From UBA4416 sp943362175 (GTDB lineage: Bacteria > Bacteroidota > Bacteroidia > B-17B0 > Aurantibacillaceae), in the NCBI GenBank assembly GCA_943362175.1, contig CALRIU020000005.1, positions 1 to 64,000 of the forward strand: a stretch of DNA of 64,000 bases. The letters are read 5' to 3'. The notes beneath the pieces are model-generated. The model worked only from the letters and a program-made list of their open reading frames with translations, was not told where the DNA came from and ran no database searches. A program made the translations under genes and the position numbers. Within the stretch, counting starts at the first letter, position 1; each line of letters starts with the position of its first letter. Shown one piece after another: positions 52,270 through 61,066 of the stretch.

Positions 52270-52769
52270 ATGCCAACTTAAGCTTTGACTTTACTGTCAA
52301 CAAAGAAAACAACACGATCCATGTGAAAAGAGAATTTGCAGCGGATGTGGCCCTCGTATGGGATGCTTATACCAAAAGCGAGATCCTCGATCAGTGGTGG
52401 GCACCAAAACCCTGGAAAGCAAAAACAAAACGGATGGATTTCCGGAATGGCGGTCATTGGCTCTATGCCATGATAGGACCAAACGGTGAGGAGCACTGGG
52501 CCATTGCCAACTACCGGGATATTCAGCCCCGGAAAACGTTCACCGGCCTGGATGCCTTTTCTGACGCCGAAGGACATGTGAATAAGGACATGCCTCAATC
52601 GACCTGGAATGCGACCTTTACGGGAAAGGGAGACCACACTCTCGTGGAACTGGTCATCTCTTACGCTGATTTTGCACAGCTGGAAGCCACCATCAAAATG
52701 GGCTTCAAAGAAGGTCTGGGCATGGCCATGGAAAACCTGGATGCCTTGCTTCCTCAATTAAAAAAATAA
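52266..52769 (+). CDS. SRPBCC/AHSA1 domain protein (second copy)
   Basis: A 167-residue START-like protein: VKREFAADVALVWDAYTKSE, then DQWWAPKPWKAKTKRMDF and a C-terminal helix TIKMGFKEGLGMAMENLDAL. Paralogue of 11604-12095. ATG 52266 overlaps the ArsR stop by four bases; the 28 extra codons available upstream lie inside the ArsR gene. Confidence 0.9.
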   Translation: MNANLSFDFTVNKENNTIHVKREFAADVALVWDAYTKSEILDQWWAPKPWKAKTKRMDFRNGGHWLYAMIGPNGEEHWAIANYRDIQPRKTFTGLDAFSDAEGHVNKDMPQSTWNATFTGKGDHTLVELVISYADFAQLEATIKMGFKEGLGMAMENLDALLPQLKK

Positions 52770-52789
52770 ACCTCTTAAACGCAGCGACT

Positions 52790-53170
52790 ATGAAAAAGAA
52801 AATTCTGTTTGTCATAAGCCTCTTATTTGGCCTGATGTTCATCAATTCCGGGTTGAATAAATTCTTCAACTACATGCCTATGCCCAAAGACATGCCTGAG
52901 AACATGATGAAAGTGATAGGCGCCTTTATGGAGATTGGCTGGCTGATGCCGCTCATTGCGGTTGCCGAGATCATTGGTGGCATCCTGTTCATCATTCCTA
53001 AGTACAGGGCGCTCGGTGCTATTATCATCTTCCCGGTTACCGTAGGCGTCGTGCTCACGCACGTAGTGAACTTTCAGTCGGGCATACCGGTCGCGCTTAT
53101 ATTAATGGCCATCAACCTCTGGGTGATCATGGAGAACCGCGAAAAATACCTGCCGATGCTCCGGTCATAA
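52790..53170 (+). CDS. DoxX-family membrane protein
   Basis: A 126-residue protein with four predicted membrane helices (FVISLLFGLMFINSGLNKFF; IGWLMPLIAVAEIIGGILFI; then two more), the DoxX layout. The G-x-x-K-F motif in helix 1 is typical. It is the third gene of the second ArsR operon and has no counterpart in the first. Function unknown. Confidence 0.85.
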   Translation: MKKKILFVISLLFGLMFINSGLNKFFNYMPMPKDMPENMMKVIGAFMEIGWLMPLIAVAEIIGGILFIIPKYRALGAIIIFPVTVGVVLTHVVNFQSGIPVALILMAINLWVIMENREKYLPMLRS

Positions 53171-53207
53171 TTGCTTTGAAAACAATGATCCCATTTCGTT
53201 AAGAAGA

Positions 53208-53235
53208 AAGGGCCGCCCGATGCGGCCCTTTTTTT
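53208..53235. terminator. Intrinsic terminator (bidirectional)
   Basis: AAAGGGCCGC and GCGGCCCTTT form a perfect stem around CCGAT, with a T run. It lies between the DoxX gene and the convergent beta-propeller gene. Confidence 0.88.
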
Positions 53236-53254
53236 ATCTCCGGGATCTTATGAT

Positions 53255-55282
53255 TTACGGAGGTGTTGCTACACCTAAGAACACCACAACACCGTCGCCA
53301 CCGGGGTTAGCGGCCAGGTCAACATCAGGATCGCCTTCAACGTCAATCTGAACATCCGGTTTCCAGTTATTCATGGCCCAGAGGTTCCCTGCCGCGTCGA
53401 TATTCGTGGAGGTGACTTTCATCAGGGGCTCATAGCACGGCGGCACGGGAAAGTTTCCATATAGCGGCTGCCCGTTGGCCAATGTCACAGGGCTGCCTCC
53501 GCTCGGGAGGGTCATGAAGTCCGATGTTGAGGTATCGCCGAGGTTCATGATGGTGATTCCATAAGAACCTTTTCCCTGCCCGGTTGCAAAGTTGCAGATG
53601 TACATGATTCCTTTGCTGTCTATCGTCACGCCCCAGGGAGCGAACATGGTACCTGGCTTGATCTCCGGCTGCTCTTTGAGATCGGAATCCAACACCACGA
53701 TGCGGTCGGTCATTAAAGCGCCTACATAGATATTGCCAGCCGGGCTCACACTGATCTGCCTGAAATTCTCAAAGCCGGGATAGGCCGTATAGTACGGCGT
53801 TGAAGGATATTCTTTTTTACTGATCCATTTTGTAACCATACTCAGAGAATACTGGTAGTCGCCTGTTTTTTTAAACTGCATTTTATAGACCGAAGAACAT
53901 ACTTTATTACCCAGGTTACCGGCGTTGGAAACATAAGCATAACCGGCGCTATCAAAGGCCACCATAAAGGTGCAATGGAAGGGACTTTCGCCGTCGAAGT
54001 CGGTAAAGGTGACTGCTTTGATTTTCGGATCCTGGCCATACCCTTTGGGATACACGGTGATGGAGCTCATCTGATCGTCGACAGGCGGCGGATTGTAAGC
54101 TGCGTTATCCCCCGGCGCCATCGGGGTTTGCGTCCCCCAGGAACAGATCCACAAATTGTCATCGGCGTCATAAGCAAGACCCTGCACCCGCGAGGTGCAT
54201 TCCGTATAGCCGTTGGGAGGACTAATGGCCGTGCCATCGCATGAGAAAATGGACACACTGCCTGCCGCGGGATTATAATCTGTCGATCCCCAGCCGTAGT
54301 TACCGAAAGCAATGGTATCCTTTGTACTGTTGATGGCTACGCCAAAACCGGTTCCCAGAAGGCCGCCGCCGGTGAGGGGAGAAAAGGGCGCGGGCTTGCC
54401 ATTGGATTCGAACACCATGCAGTGCGAACCGGAATTTCCTGTTCCCTGGCGAAAGTTATTGGTGACCCATGCCCTGTTGTTCTTATCGAATACGGCGAAG
54501 GCTGTGCCTGCGATGAGAAAGTTTTCGGAGCCCGAATCGTTGAATTTCACCGCCATCGTCCAGCCGGTGGGCATTTCAAGCAAGGTGGGTGTAAACACCT
54601 GCGGCCTGGTCATGAAATAATTGTAAATGTCGGGCACATGCGCGAAAGGATTCTGAACGATGCTCAGGAGGCAATTGCTGAAATTCATCGTGCCGTTCAC
54701 ATAGGTGAGGTTGTTGAGGTAGACACGCGCCGCAGGGTCAATGGCATAGTAGTAAAAGATATTACAAAAGAAATTGAGGAGGCCGTAAGAATTGGTTTCA
54801 GCACCGTTCGGCGATTGGGTGATCACCGTGGCATCATCGCCGGAATCCTTCACCCCGCCACTGTCGGGCACGAGGTTATTTTTCATGCCATGGGCGACGT
54901 TAAGCGCACCTGCCGACCCTGACACACGGCAAATGAACGAAGGCCACATATTAAGCTTTGAAAAGGCAAAACCCGCAGCTACGGTTGTAAACGGGCTAAT
55001 GCCAATAGTTCCGGATCTCCAATCAAATATTGCCACCATTTCCACACCGTCTTTTGTGACATCGTAGGTTTCCCCGTCTTTCTCGAAGGTGTACACCATG
55101 TAGTCAATGATGTAATAGGGATAGGCTTCATCGGGCTCCTCCAGGTCAAGAGAAAAAACAGCATGGACGTTGACTCCTTGCCTCGGAGTTTCCGGTGGGT
55201 TTTCTGTAATCCTGTACACCGTGGCGTAGCCCGTTTTTACGGTAATGCCAGCGCCGATGTTTGCTTCAAAATTTACATTCAT
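53255..55282 (-). CDS. NHL/SMP-30-like beta-propeller protein
   Basis: A 675-residue protein from ATG 55282 (MNVNFEANIGAGITVKTGYA). The first 270 residues are unrecognised. From there on several repeats alternate D-x-x-N-x-W or D-x-x-G-x-x-Y strands, such as AVFDKNNRAWVTNN, LAYDADDNLWICSWG, VAFDSAGYAYVSNA, SVSPAGNIYVGA, TIDSKGIMYICNFA and NIDAAGNLWAMNNW, at propeller-like spacing. This suggests a six-bladed NHL/SMP-30 type propeller. It has no signal peptide and no T9SS tail, like the giant-cluster proteins. A role in binding is more likely than catalysis. Confidence 0.7.
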   Translation of the reverse strand: MNVNFEANIGAGITVKTGYATVYRITENPPETPRQGVNVHAVFSLDLEEPDEAYPYYIIDYMVYTFEKDGETYDVTKDGVEMVAIFDWRSGTIGISPFTTVAAGFAFSKLNMWPSFICRVSGSAGALNVAHGMKNNLVPDSGGVKDSGDDATVITQSPNGAETNSYGLLNFFCNIFYYYAIDPAARVYLNNLTYVNGTMNFSNCLLSIVQNPFAHVPDIYNYFMTRPQVFTPTLLEMPTGWTMAVKFNDSGSENFLIAGTAFAVFDKNNRAWVTNNFRQGTGNSGSHCMVFESNGKPAPFSPLTGGGLLGTGFGVAINSTKDTIAFGNYGWGSTDYNPAAGSVSIFSCDGTAISPPNGYTECTSRVQGLAYDADDNLWICSWGTQTPMAPGDNAAYNPPPVDDQMSSITVYPKGYGQDPKIKAVTFTDFDGESPFHCTFMVAFDSAGYAYVSNAGNLGNKVCSSVYKMQFKKTGDYQYSLSMVTKWISKKEYPSTPYYTAYPGFENFRQISVSPAGNIYVGALMTDRIVVLDSDLKEQPEIKPGTMFAPWGVTIDSKGIMYICNFATGQGKGSYGITIMNLGDTSTSDFMTLPSGGSPVTLANGQPLYGNFPVPPCYEPLMKVTSTNIDAAGNLWAMNNWKPDVQIDVEGDPDVDLAANPGGDGVVVFLGVATPP

Positions 55283-55743
55283 GAGCTTAAGTTTTAGGTT
55301 TATGATTGATGGGTTTATGATGCCGGAGTTCCGGACGGTATGCAAATGTAAAGCGTCAGGATTTATTTCCGGCCGGGTAGCCTAAAATCAGGTGTTTTCG
55401 CGCGACTTGAAAATCAGGTGTTTTCACCCGGGGTAAAACAAAGAAAAAGATGCAGGGGGACAAAGCCGGGAGTTCGTGCAGCGATGAGCCAGCACAAGGA
55501 AATACCCGGATGTCTGTTTTCAGAACCATCCTTCCACTTCGTTAAGCGTCTATACTAATGAGTGACTTGTTTTGTTTAGCGGTTTAAATCCAGTATATTT
55601 AATTTATTGGCCGAAAGAACAGGCAAGCCTGTTTCAAAATTTACCTGGATTATCACAACATGTTCTTCGCCGCCAATCGGGTACAGAATGACTCTTGCAA
55701 TCCACTTTTAATATAGTTCAACTAACATCTAAAACCCAACACC
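55283..55743. other. Intergenic region with a short direct repeat
   Basis: Divergent promoter region between the propeller gene and the T9SS protein gene. It holds two copies of AAAATCAGGTGTTTTC at 55384-55399 and 55410-55425. No promoter box was picked with confidence. Confidence 0.5.
55384..55425. repeat. Two direct repeats of 16 bp, 26-bp period
   Basis: AAAATCAGGTGTTTTC occurs twice with exactly 26 bases from start to start. The spacing is about two and a half helical turns, so the copies would not lie on the same face. A regulator-binding element is possible. Confidence 0.6.
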
Positions 55744-57432
55744 ATGAAAAAAACCTTTACCCTTGCTCTATCCCTTTGGTTTGGCAGCCTCTTTTCCCAG
55801 GTACAAACCTACACGGTGCCTGGCACCTATTCCTTCACGGTTCCGGCCAGTGTGACTACATTAACGCTTGAAGTTGTCGGCGCCGGCGGATCAGGCGGTG
55901 GTAATGGCGGTGGCGGTGGCGGAGGTGGCGGTTATGCCAAAGGCATTTATACCGTTACGCCCGGCGCGGTATTATCCGTCAATGTAGGCACTGGCGGCGG
56001 CGGACCGGCAGGAGGCACTTCCAACGTCGGGAGCTTAATCTCAGCTTCCGGAGGTGCGAATGGCACTTCGGTTTCCAATCCTACGATAGGTGGCGGCGGT
56101 GCCGGAGGCGTAGGCACGGGCGGCACCATTGCCAACTATACCGGCGGCACCGGCGGCGGCGGCTACTGGACCTACTTCGGCGGCGGCGGTGCAGGCGCGG
56201 CAGGTTCCGTGTCAAACGGTACCAACGGAGGCAACACCATTGCTTGGACAGGTGTATGCCAGACTCCCGGCGGATCGGCCGGAACAGGTGGCGGCGCTCC
56301 GGGCGGCGGCGGTGGCAAAGGCGCCGGCTTTACCGATTCGGGCTGCAATGTCACCAATCCTTCTGCCGGCGGTAGTAACTTCGGCGGCGGCGGCGGCGGC
56401 GGCAACGGAAACGGCGGTGCGGCGGGTACCGGTGCAGGCGGCTATTGCCAGATCACCTGGCTGGGCTGTACACCACCGGCAGCACCAACCAATACCACAC
56501 CATCTTCCAATCAAAGCATCTGCGCCACTAAAACAACGACCTTACTGGTAACAGGCACAAGCACGCTCAACTGGTACGCTTCCCCAACCTCTACGATGAG
56601 CCTGGCCACCGGCACGGCCTATACCACGCCTACCTTATCAGCAGGTTCTTATACTTATTATGCTGCTTCTACCAATACCTGCAGCGAAGGGCCACGCACA
56701 GCTATCACCGTAACCGTAAATCCTACTCCTGTCATTACTGCCGCTACCACGGGCTCTGTATGCAGCGGACAATCCTACACGTTTGTGCCTACAGGCGCCA
56801 GCACCTATACCTATGTTGCCGGTGGTGGCAATGTGCAAACGCCTACGATTCCATCGAGTGTTTCAAGCGCCACTGTTTCCTATGTCGTAAATGGAACAAG
56901 CGCAGCGGGATGTGTGGGAACAGGTAGCTTATCAGTAGTGGTTTACTCTCTACCTTCGTTAACCGTAGTAAGTACCCCAAGCCTGTTGTGCGTAGGGCAG
57001 CCCGCCAAATTAACGGCCTCCGGCGCCAATACCTATACCTGGAGCTCAGGGCCTACAACCAATACCATTTCTGTAAGCCCTACCATCACGACGACTTACT
57101 CTGTCACCGGGCAAAATAGCAGCACAGGCTGTACGAATGTGGCCAGCTTTACCCAATCGGTGACTACCTGTACAGGCATTGAAAGCCTCACTGCCAATGA
57201 GCCTGTACTGAGCATTTATCCGAATCCGGGCGAGGGCGATGTCACCATCGCCTCTGATCATGAGATGACGCTTTCCCTGGTCAATAATTTAGGACAGGTG
57301 GTGAAAACGGTCTCCATCAATGCATCCAATAATTATAAGGCCAATATCAGTAACCTGGCTAACGGCATCTACAGCATCATTGGCGACGATGGCAGACAGG
57401 CGATCAAACAGAAGATTGTGGTTGCTAAATAA
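55744..57432 (+). CDS. Glycine-rich secreted protein with T9SS sorting domain
   Basis: A 562-residue protein. A signal peptide (MKKTFTLALSLWFGSLFSQ) is followed by a glycine-rich domain (residues about 40-240, many G-G-G runs) of the type seen in cell-surface proteins, then Ig-like/PKD-like beta domains rich in Ser and Thr. The C-terminal 80 residues form a T9SS type A sorting domain: LSIYPNPGEGDVTIASDHEM, then a final NGIYSIIGDDGR and KQKIVVAK. It is therefore exported to the surface through the type IX system. Confidence 0.88.
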   Translation: MKKTFTLALSLWFGSLFSQVQTYTVPGTYSFTVPASVTTLTLEVVGAGGSGGGNGGGGGGGGGYAKGIYTVTPGAVLSVNVGTGGGGPAGGTSNVGSLISASGGANGTSVSNPTIGGGGAGGVGTGGTIANYTGGTGGGGYWTYFGGGGAGAAGSVSNGTNGGNTIAWTGVCQTPGGSAGTGGGAPGGGGGKGAGFTDSGCNVTNPSAGGSNFGGGGGGGNGNGGAAGTGAGGYCQITWLGCTPPAAPTNTTPSSNQSICATKTTTLLVTGTSTLNWYASPTSTMSLATGTAYTTPTLSAGSYTYYAASTNTCSEGPRTAITVTVNPTPVITAATTGSVCSGQSYTFVPTGASTYTYVAGGGNVQTPTIPSSVSSATVSYVVNGTSAAGCVGTGSLSVVVYSLPSLTVVSTPSLLCVGQPAKLTASGANTYTWSSGPTTNTISVSPTITTTYSVTGQNSSTGCTNVASFTQSVTTCTGIESLTANEPVLSIYPNPGEGDVTIASDHEMTLSLVNNLGQVVKTVSINASNNYKANISNLANGIYSIIGDDGRQAIKQKIVVAK

Positions 57433-57454
57433 ATTACTTTTTTAAATGAATGAA

Positions 57455-57481
57455 GAGGGAAGCCACCGGCTTCCCTTTTTT
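57455..57481 (+). terminator. Intrinsic terminator
   Basis: AGGGAAGCC-ACC-GGCTTCCCT followed by a T run. Confidence 0.87.
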
Positions 57482-57554
57482 AATGTCTTTTTTCAAAAAA
57501 TAACTACCTTTAGAATACCGCTTATACTCAAGCTGGCAACAGACCTTAACGTAC

Positions 57555-58004
57555 ATGAAAACAGGCATTGCATTCTTTCTTCTCGCCTTATCACTGTCGG
57601 CTTTTCATCAGGGAAAACGGACGCCGGATTCCGGTCAAAAAGAAAAACTAAAATTCGTGATCTTATGTTACCGCCTATCTCCGCCTTATGATGATGAGAT
57701 TGCAGCCCTTAATCAGCTTGCGGAGGAGTATAAAACCTATGTATCGCCTGTAGTAATCAGGGATGAAGACTTAACAAAATACAAAGAGCTGTTCACGAGG
57801 AATGAATTTAAATCGTTGGAAGATTACATCTTAAACAAAACGACTTATCAAAAACTGTCTACCAGTTTTCCGGTGATCCTGATTCTTGACAGAAACGGAC
57901 AAGTGAAACATGCCTGGAGCGGTGATCGAAGTGACGGCTTAAAACGGGAAGAATTTTATACGAAGATCAAAGCCGGCCTGCAGGCCATTGCAAAAGAAGA
58001 ATAA
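57555..58004 (+). CDS. Exported thioredoxin-like protein without CxxC
   Basis: A 149-residue protein with a signal peptide (MKTGIAFFLLALSLSAFHQG) and a thioredoxin-like core: KLKFVILCYRLSPPYDDEIA, and later FPVILILDRNGQVKHAWSGD, the usual cis-Pro strand region. The redox CxxC is replaced by CYRLSPP, with a single Cys, so disulfide exchange of the usual type is unlikely. It lies 24 bases upstream of a second thioredoxin-like gene and probably shares an operon with it. Confidence 0.6.
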   Translation: MKTGIAFFLLALSLSAFHQGKRTPDSGQKEKLKFVILCYRLSPPYDDEIAALNQLAEEYKTYVSPVVIRDEDLTKYKELFTRNEFKSLEDYILNKTTYQKLSTSFPVILILDRNGQVKHAWSGDRSDGLKREEFYTKIKAGLQAIAKEE

Positions 58005-58028
58005 TCCGCGAAGCAAAAAAGAACAACC

Positions 58029-58451
58029 ATGAATTTCCCCTCGCCCGATGATATGGAAAAGTCAATTGGCTTTACAGAGATTTTTGGTCGGGAGGACTTT
58101 GAGGATATGCTCAAACTCGACCATGCTATTATTTATATCCTGGTGAATTGGTCGGGCCCGGAAAGGATTTCACGTTACGCGGTATATAAAGCCCTTTATG
58201 AACTTAACAGGAAACAGATCCCCCTTTACAAAATAAATTGTTCTGCGCAGGAGAACAGCTACGTGGAAGAGTGGCTGACAAAGCAAAAAGAAGCGTATCG
58301 GAATTTTTATTTTGGCGGCTATGGCGAAATGCTGTTCGTCGTAAGAGGAAAAGTCCTCGACTTTATCGGGAATCCGGGAAAGGAAAAGCCCGACCACATC
58401 ACAGAAAAGCTAAATGAGTGGATTGCCTTATGCGGCAATCACGAAAAGTAA
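58029..58451 (+). CDS. Thioredoxin-like protein without CxxC
   Basis: A 140-residue protein without a signal peptide. YILVNWSGPERISRYAVYKA is laid out like the thioredoxin active-site helix (VNxWCGPC), but both cysteines are replaced by Ser and Glu. A later GYGEMLFVVRGKVLDFIG fits the thioredoxin beta strand. Redox chemistry is unlikely; protein binding is more probable. It is cotranscribed with the exported partner. Function unknown. Confidence 0.5.
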   Translation: MNFPSPDDMEKSIGFTEIFGREDFEDMLKLDHAIIYILVNWSGPERISRYAVYKALYELNRKQIPLYKINCSAQENSYVEEWLTKQKEAYRNFYFGGYGEMLFVVRGKVLDFIGNPGKEKPDHITEKLNEWIALCGNHEK

Positions 58452-58467
58452 TAACGCGTTAAAACAA

Positions 58468-58496
58468 AAAAGACCACCTCTTACGAAGTGGTCTTT
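58468..58496. terminator. Bidirectional intrinsic terminator
   Basis: AAAGACCAC and GTGGTCTTT form a stem around CTCTTACGAA. It lies between the thioredoxin-like pair and the convergent EF-G-type gene. Confidence 0.82.
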
Positions 58497-58520
58497 ATAC
58501 ATAGCATCAGAGTCTATCCC

Positions 58521-60497
58521 CTATTGCGCTTTTCTATAATGAGAAAAGGCCATCGAGAAATTACCTCTTCCTGCGGTGATGGTGCGGAGGTCGGTCATGT
58601 AACCGAACATCTTCGCAATGGGAACATTCACCTGGATATATTTCACACCGTCCTTGTCGTTAAGGTCCGAAATAATGCCATGACGCTTGTTCAGATCGCT
58701 TACCACCGCACCCGTGTAAGCATCAGGCGTTATCACCTGCGCCAACATCACGGGCTCCAGCAGATAGGGCTCACAGTGGGCGAGTGCATGGCGGAAGCCT
58801 TCCTGCGCACAAAGCTCAAAGGAATAGGCATCCGAATCCTTCGCATGGAAAGCACCGTCTAACAGCCTTACTTTCATGGACTGAATCGGATAGCCATGCA
58901 AGCCTTCTCTCAGACAAGCCCTGAATCCCTTTTCCACCGCGGGGATAAATTCCTTAGGAATTACGCCGCCGCTGATGTCGTTGATGAACTGTAAGCCTTC
59001 CCGGCCTTCGTCGCCCGGACCGATCTCAAAATGGATCACAGCATATTTGCCACTGCCGCCGGTTTGCTTGATGAACCTTTCGGTATGCATCACGGAGTTA
59101 GCCAGACGTTCCTTATAAGCTACTTTAGGGGCGCCTTTGCTCACTTCCACACCATGATCGGTTTTCAGCAGATCGATCTTAATGTCAAGATGCAATTCGC
59201 CCATGCCGCTGATGATGGTCTGCCCCAACTCCGCATCACTCCTCACGAGGAAGGTCGGATCTTCTTCTGCCAGTCGCGACAGCGCAAAGGCGATCTTATC
59301 ATAGTCGGCCTGCGTTTTAGGCTCAATGGCCACCGAGATCACCGGGTCAGGGAAGTTCATCGATTCCAGTACCTCCGGATGACGTATATCACACAAGGTA
59401 TGGCCCGTCTTCGAGTCCTTCGTTCCAACCACAGCGACGATATCGCCGGCGTAAGCTACATCCACACTGCTCTTCGCATTGGCGTGCATCTGGTAGATCC
59501 TGGAGATGCGCTCGTTTTCCCCGGTAACGGCGTTCAACACAAAGTCGCCTGTTTTCAGCTGCCCCTTGTAAAGCCTCAGGTAAGCCAGCTTCCCATGCTT
59601 ATCGGCCACGACCTTAAAAATCAATCCTACAAAGGGACTGGCTACGTCGTTGCCTTTATCCACCGGGCTTGGCAATAAAGCCACCACCTGGTCGAGCAGG
59701 ATCTGAACGCCTTTGTTTTTAAAAGCCGATCCGCAAAGCACCGGCACCACGGTATTTTCAAGACAGCCCTTTCGTAATGCCGCGATGATGTCTTCTGCCA
59801 TGATTACCTCATCGTTCACATAGTTTTCCATCAATCGTGGATCAACGTCACACAAGGCTTCGATCAGGCGTGTCCGCATCGACTCCGACAGGGCTATTAA
59901 CTCCGGAGGAATTTCTCCCACGTCGATATGAACACCCATCTCTCCGCTCTGGCGGATAGCCCTCATCTGAACAAGGTCGATGACTCCTTCAAAGCGTTCT
60001 TCCGCTCCTATCGGCAGCTGGATCGCAACCGCATTTCCATTCAGCTTCTCACGGATGTCATCCACTACTTTCAGGAAGTCGGCACCCGTTCTGTCCATCT
60101 TGTTGACGAAAGCAAGCCGGCTCACGTTGTACTCATTAGCCAGACGCCAGTTCGTTTCCGACTGAGGCTCAACGCCATCCACTGCTGAGAACAGGAATAC
60201 CAGGCCATCCAGCACACGCAGCGAGCGGTTGACCTCTACGGTAAAGTCGACGTGTCCGGGCGTATCGATGATGCTGATCTCAGCGCCTTTCCACTCGCAG
60301 CGTGTAGCCGCCGAAGTAATGGTGATGCCACGTTCGCGCTCCTGTTTGGTATGGTCCATGGTGGTATTGCCATCGTGAACTTCTCCGATCTTATGATTGA
60401 CACCGGTGTAATATAATATGCGCTCTGTTAAAGTTGTTTTACCCGAATCTATATGCGCGACGATTCCTATATTTCTAATGATAGAAAGATTTTTCAT
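58521..60497 (-). CDS. Elongation factor G paralogue (658 aa)
   Basis: A translational GTPase. P-loop AHIDSGKTTLTE (Ala of the canonical AHIDAGKTT replaced by Ser), switch I RERGITITSAATR, G3 DTPGHVDFTVE, G4 NKMDRTGADF. Domains II-V are present (domain IV includes YKERLANSVMHTERFIKQTG). At 658 residues it is shorter than canonical EF-G (about 690-705). It stands alone, not beside rpsL/rpsG/tuf, so it is probably a second EF-G that works in translocation or ribosome recycling under special conditions. A long leader with a stable hairpin precedes it. Confidence 0.88.
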   Translation of the reverse strand: MKNLSIIRNIGIVAHIDSGKTTLTERILYYTGVNHKIGEVHDGNTTMDHTKQERERGITITSAATRCEWKGAEISIIDTPGHVDFTVEVNRSLRVLDGLVFLFSAVDGVEPQSETNWRLANEYNVSRLAFVNKMDRTGADFLKVVDDIREKLNGNAVAIQLPIGAEERFEGVIDLVQMRAIRQSGEMGVHIDVGEIPPELIALSESMRTRLIEALCDVDPRLMENYVNDEVIMAEDIIAALRKGCLENTVVPVLCGSAFKNKGVQILLDQVVALLPSPVDKGNDVASPFVGLIFKVVADKHGKLAYLRLYKGQLKTGDFVLNAVTGENERISRIYQMHANAKSSVDVAYAGDIVAVVGTKDSKTGHTLCDIRHPEVLESMNFPDPVISVAIEPKTQADYDKIAFALSRLAEEDPTFLVRSDAELGQTIISGMGELHLDIKIDLLKTDHGVEVSKGAPKVAYKERLANSVMHTERFIKQTGGSGKYAVIHFEIGPGDEGREGLQFINDISGGVIPKEFIPAVEKGFRACLREGLHGYPIQSMKVRLLDGAFHAKDSDAYSFELCAQEGFRHALAHCEPYLLEPVMLAQVITPDAYTGAVVSDLNKRHGIISDLNDKDGVKYIQVNVPIAKMFGYMTDLRTITAGRGNFSMAFSHYRKAQ

Positions 60498-60591
60498 AAT
60501 TTAAAGATGTAATAATAATGAACTGATCAGATCAGGAAAGCCCTTCTTTGCAAGAGTGTTCAGTAAAATGTTTCAGACAATGGGATTCTCG

Positions 60592-60617
60592 CCAATCACC
60601 GGGGTTTAGGTGATTGG
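60592..60617 (-). promoter_or_regulatory. Stable hairpin in the EF-G paralogue leader
   Basis: CCAATCACC and GGTGATTGG pair perfectly around an 8-base loop. It sits about 95 bases upstream of the start codon, within a leader of roughly 190 bases, so it may influence translation or transcript stability. Confidence 0.55.
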
Positions 60618-60692
60618 ATTAGGAAACAGCGCGTATGCGGATTTGTGTTCTCACAAGTTTGTTTTCTTCCAAATCAAGACGATTTGATGCGG

Positions 60693-60700
60693 CAAATGTA
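60693..60700 (-). promoter_or_regulatory. TAnnTTTG -7 box of the EF-G paralogue
   Basis: On the minus strand TACATTTG matches the -7 box and would give a leader of about 190 bases. No clear -33 partner. Confidence 0.45.
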
Positions 60701-60859
60701 CAAAGATTTTTATTCGCCTGTATTTTTTTTGAAAAAATAATTCGAACGGATTTGAAGGTTGAAACCATAAATCCCCTAAAACCATTGATGGGAAAGGAAC
60801 TCCGGCATATCCACTCTATTGTGATTCGTGTTTCTACATGACATCCATTAAATTTATCC

Positions 60860-60951
60860 GGGCGTACCCTTCGGGCCGGGCTGTCGCGACTCGCTCTTGA
60901 TTACGCTACGCTTCATCAAGGAGCTCAAACAAATCGCTCCATCCCTTACGC
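60860..60951. repeat. Interspersed repeat with internal hairpin, copy 2
   Basis: Begins GGGCGTACCCTTCGGGCCGG, continues CTGTCGCGACTCGCTCTTGA, has a central inverted repeat (CTCTTGAT and ATCAAGGAG) and ends CTCCATCCCTTACGC. The outer parts match the copy at 24354-24441. Intergenic in both cases. The layout resembles palindrome-cored repeats common in Bacteroidota genomes. Confidence 0.8.
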
Positions 60952-61066
60952 TATAAGCGCATCAAATGACCGTTACTCCATCAAAAAAATATCCTCCGGA
61001 TTTTTATTAATAAAAAAAGTTTCATACCTTTTTAGGGGTGTCCCATACACTGAATAAAACTACTCT

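Larger units (their letters stand above)
60498..61066. other. Intergenic region: fusA-type leader and interspersed repeat
   Basis: Contains the 5' leader of the EF-G paralogue (hairpin 60592-60617, promoter box 60693-60700 on the minus strand), then AT-rich sequence, the interspersed repeat at 60860-60951 and the short upstream region of the esterase gene. No further gene is visible. Confidence 0.6.
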
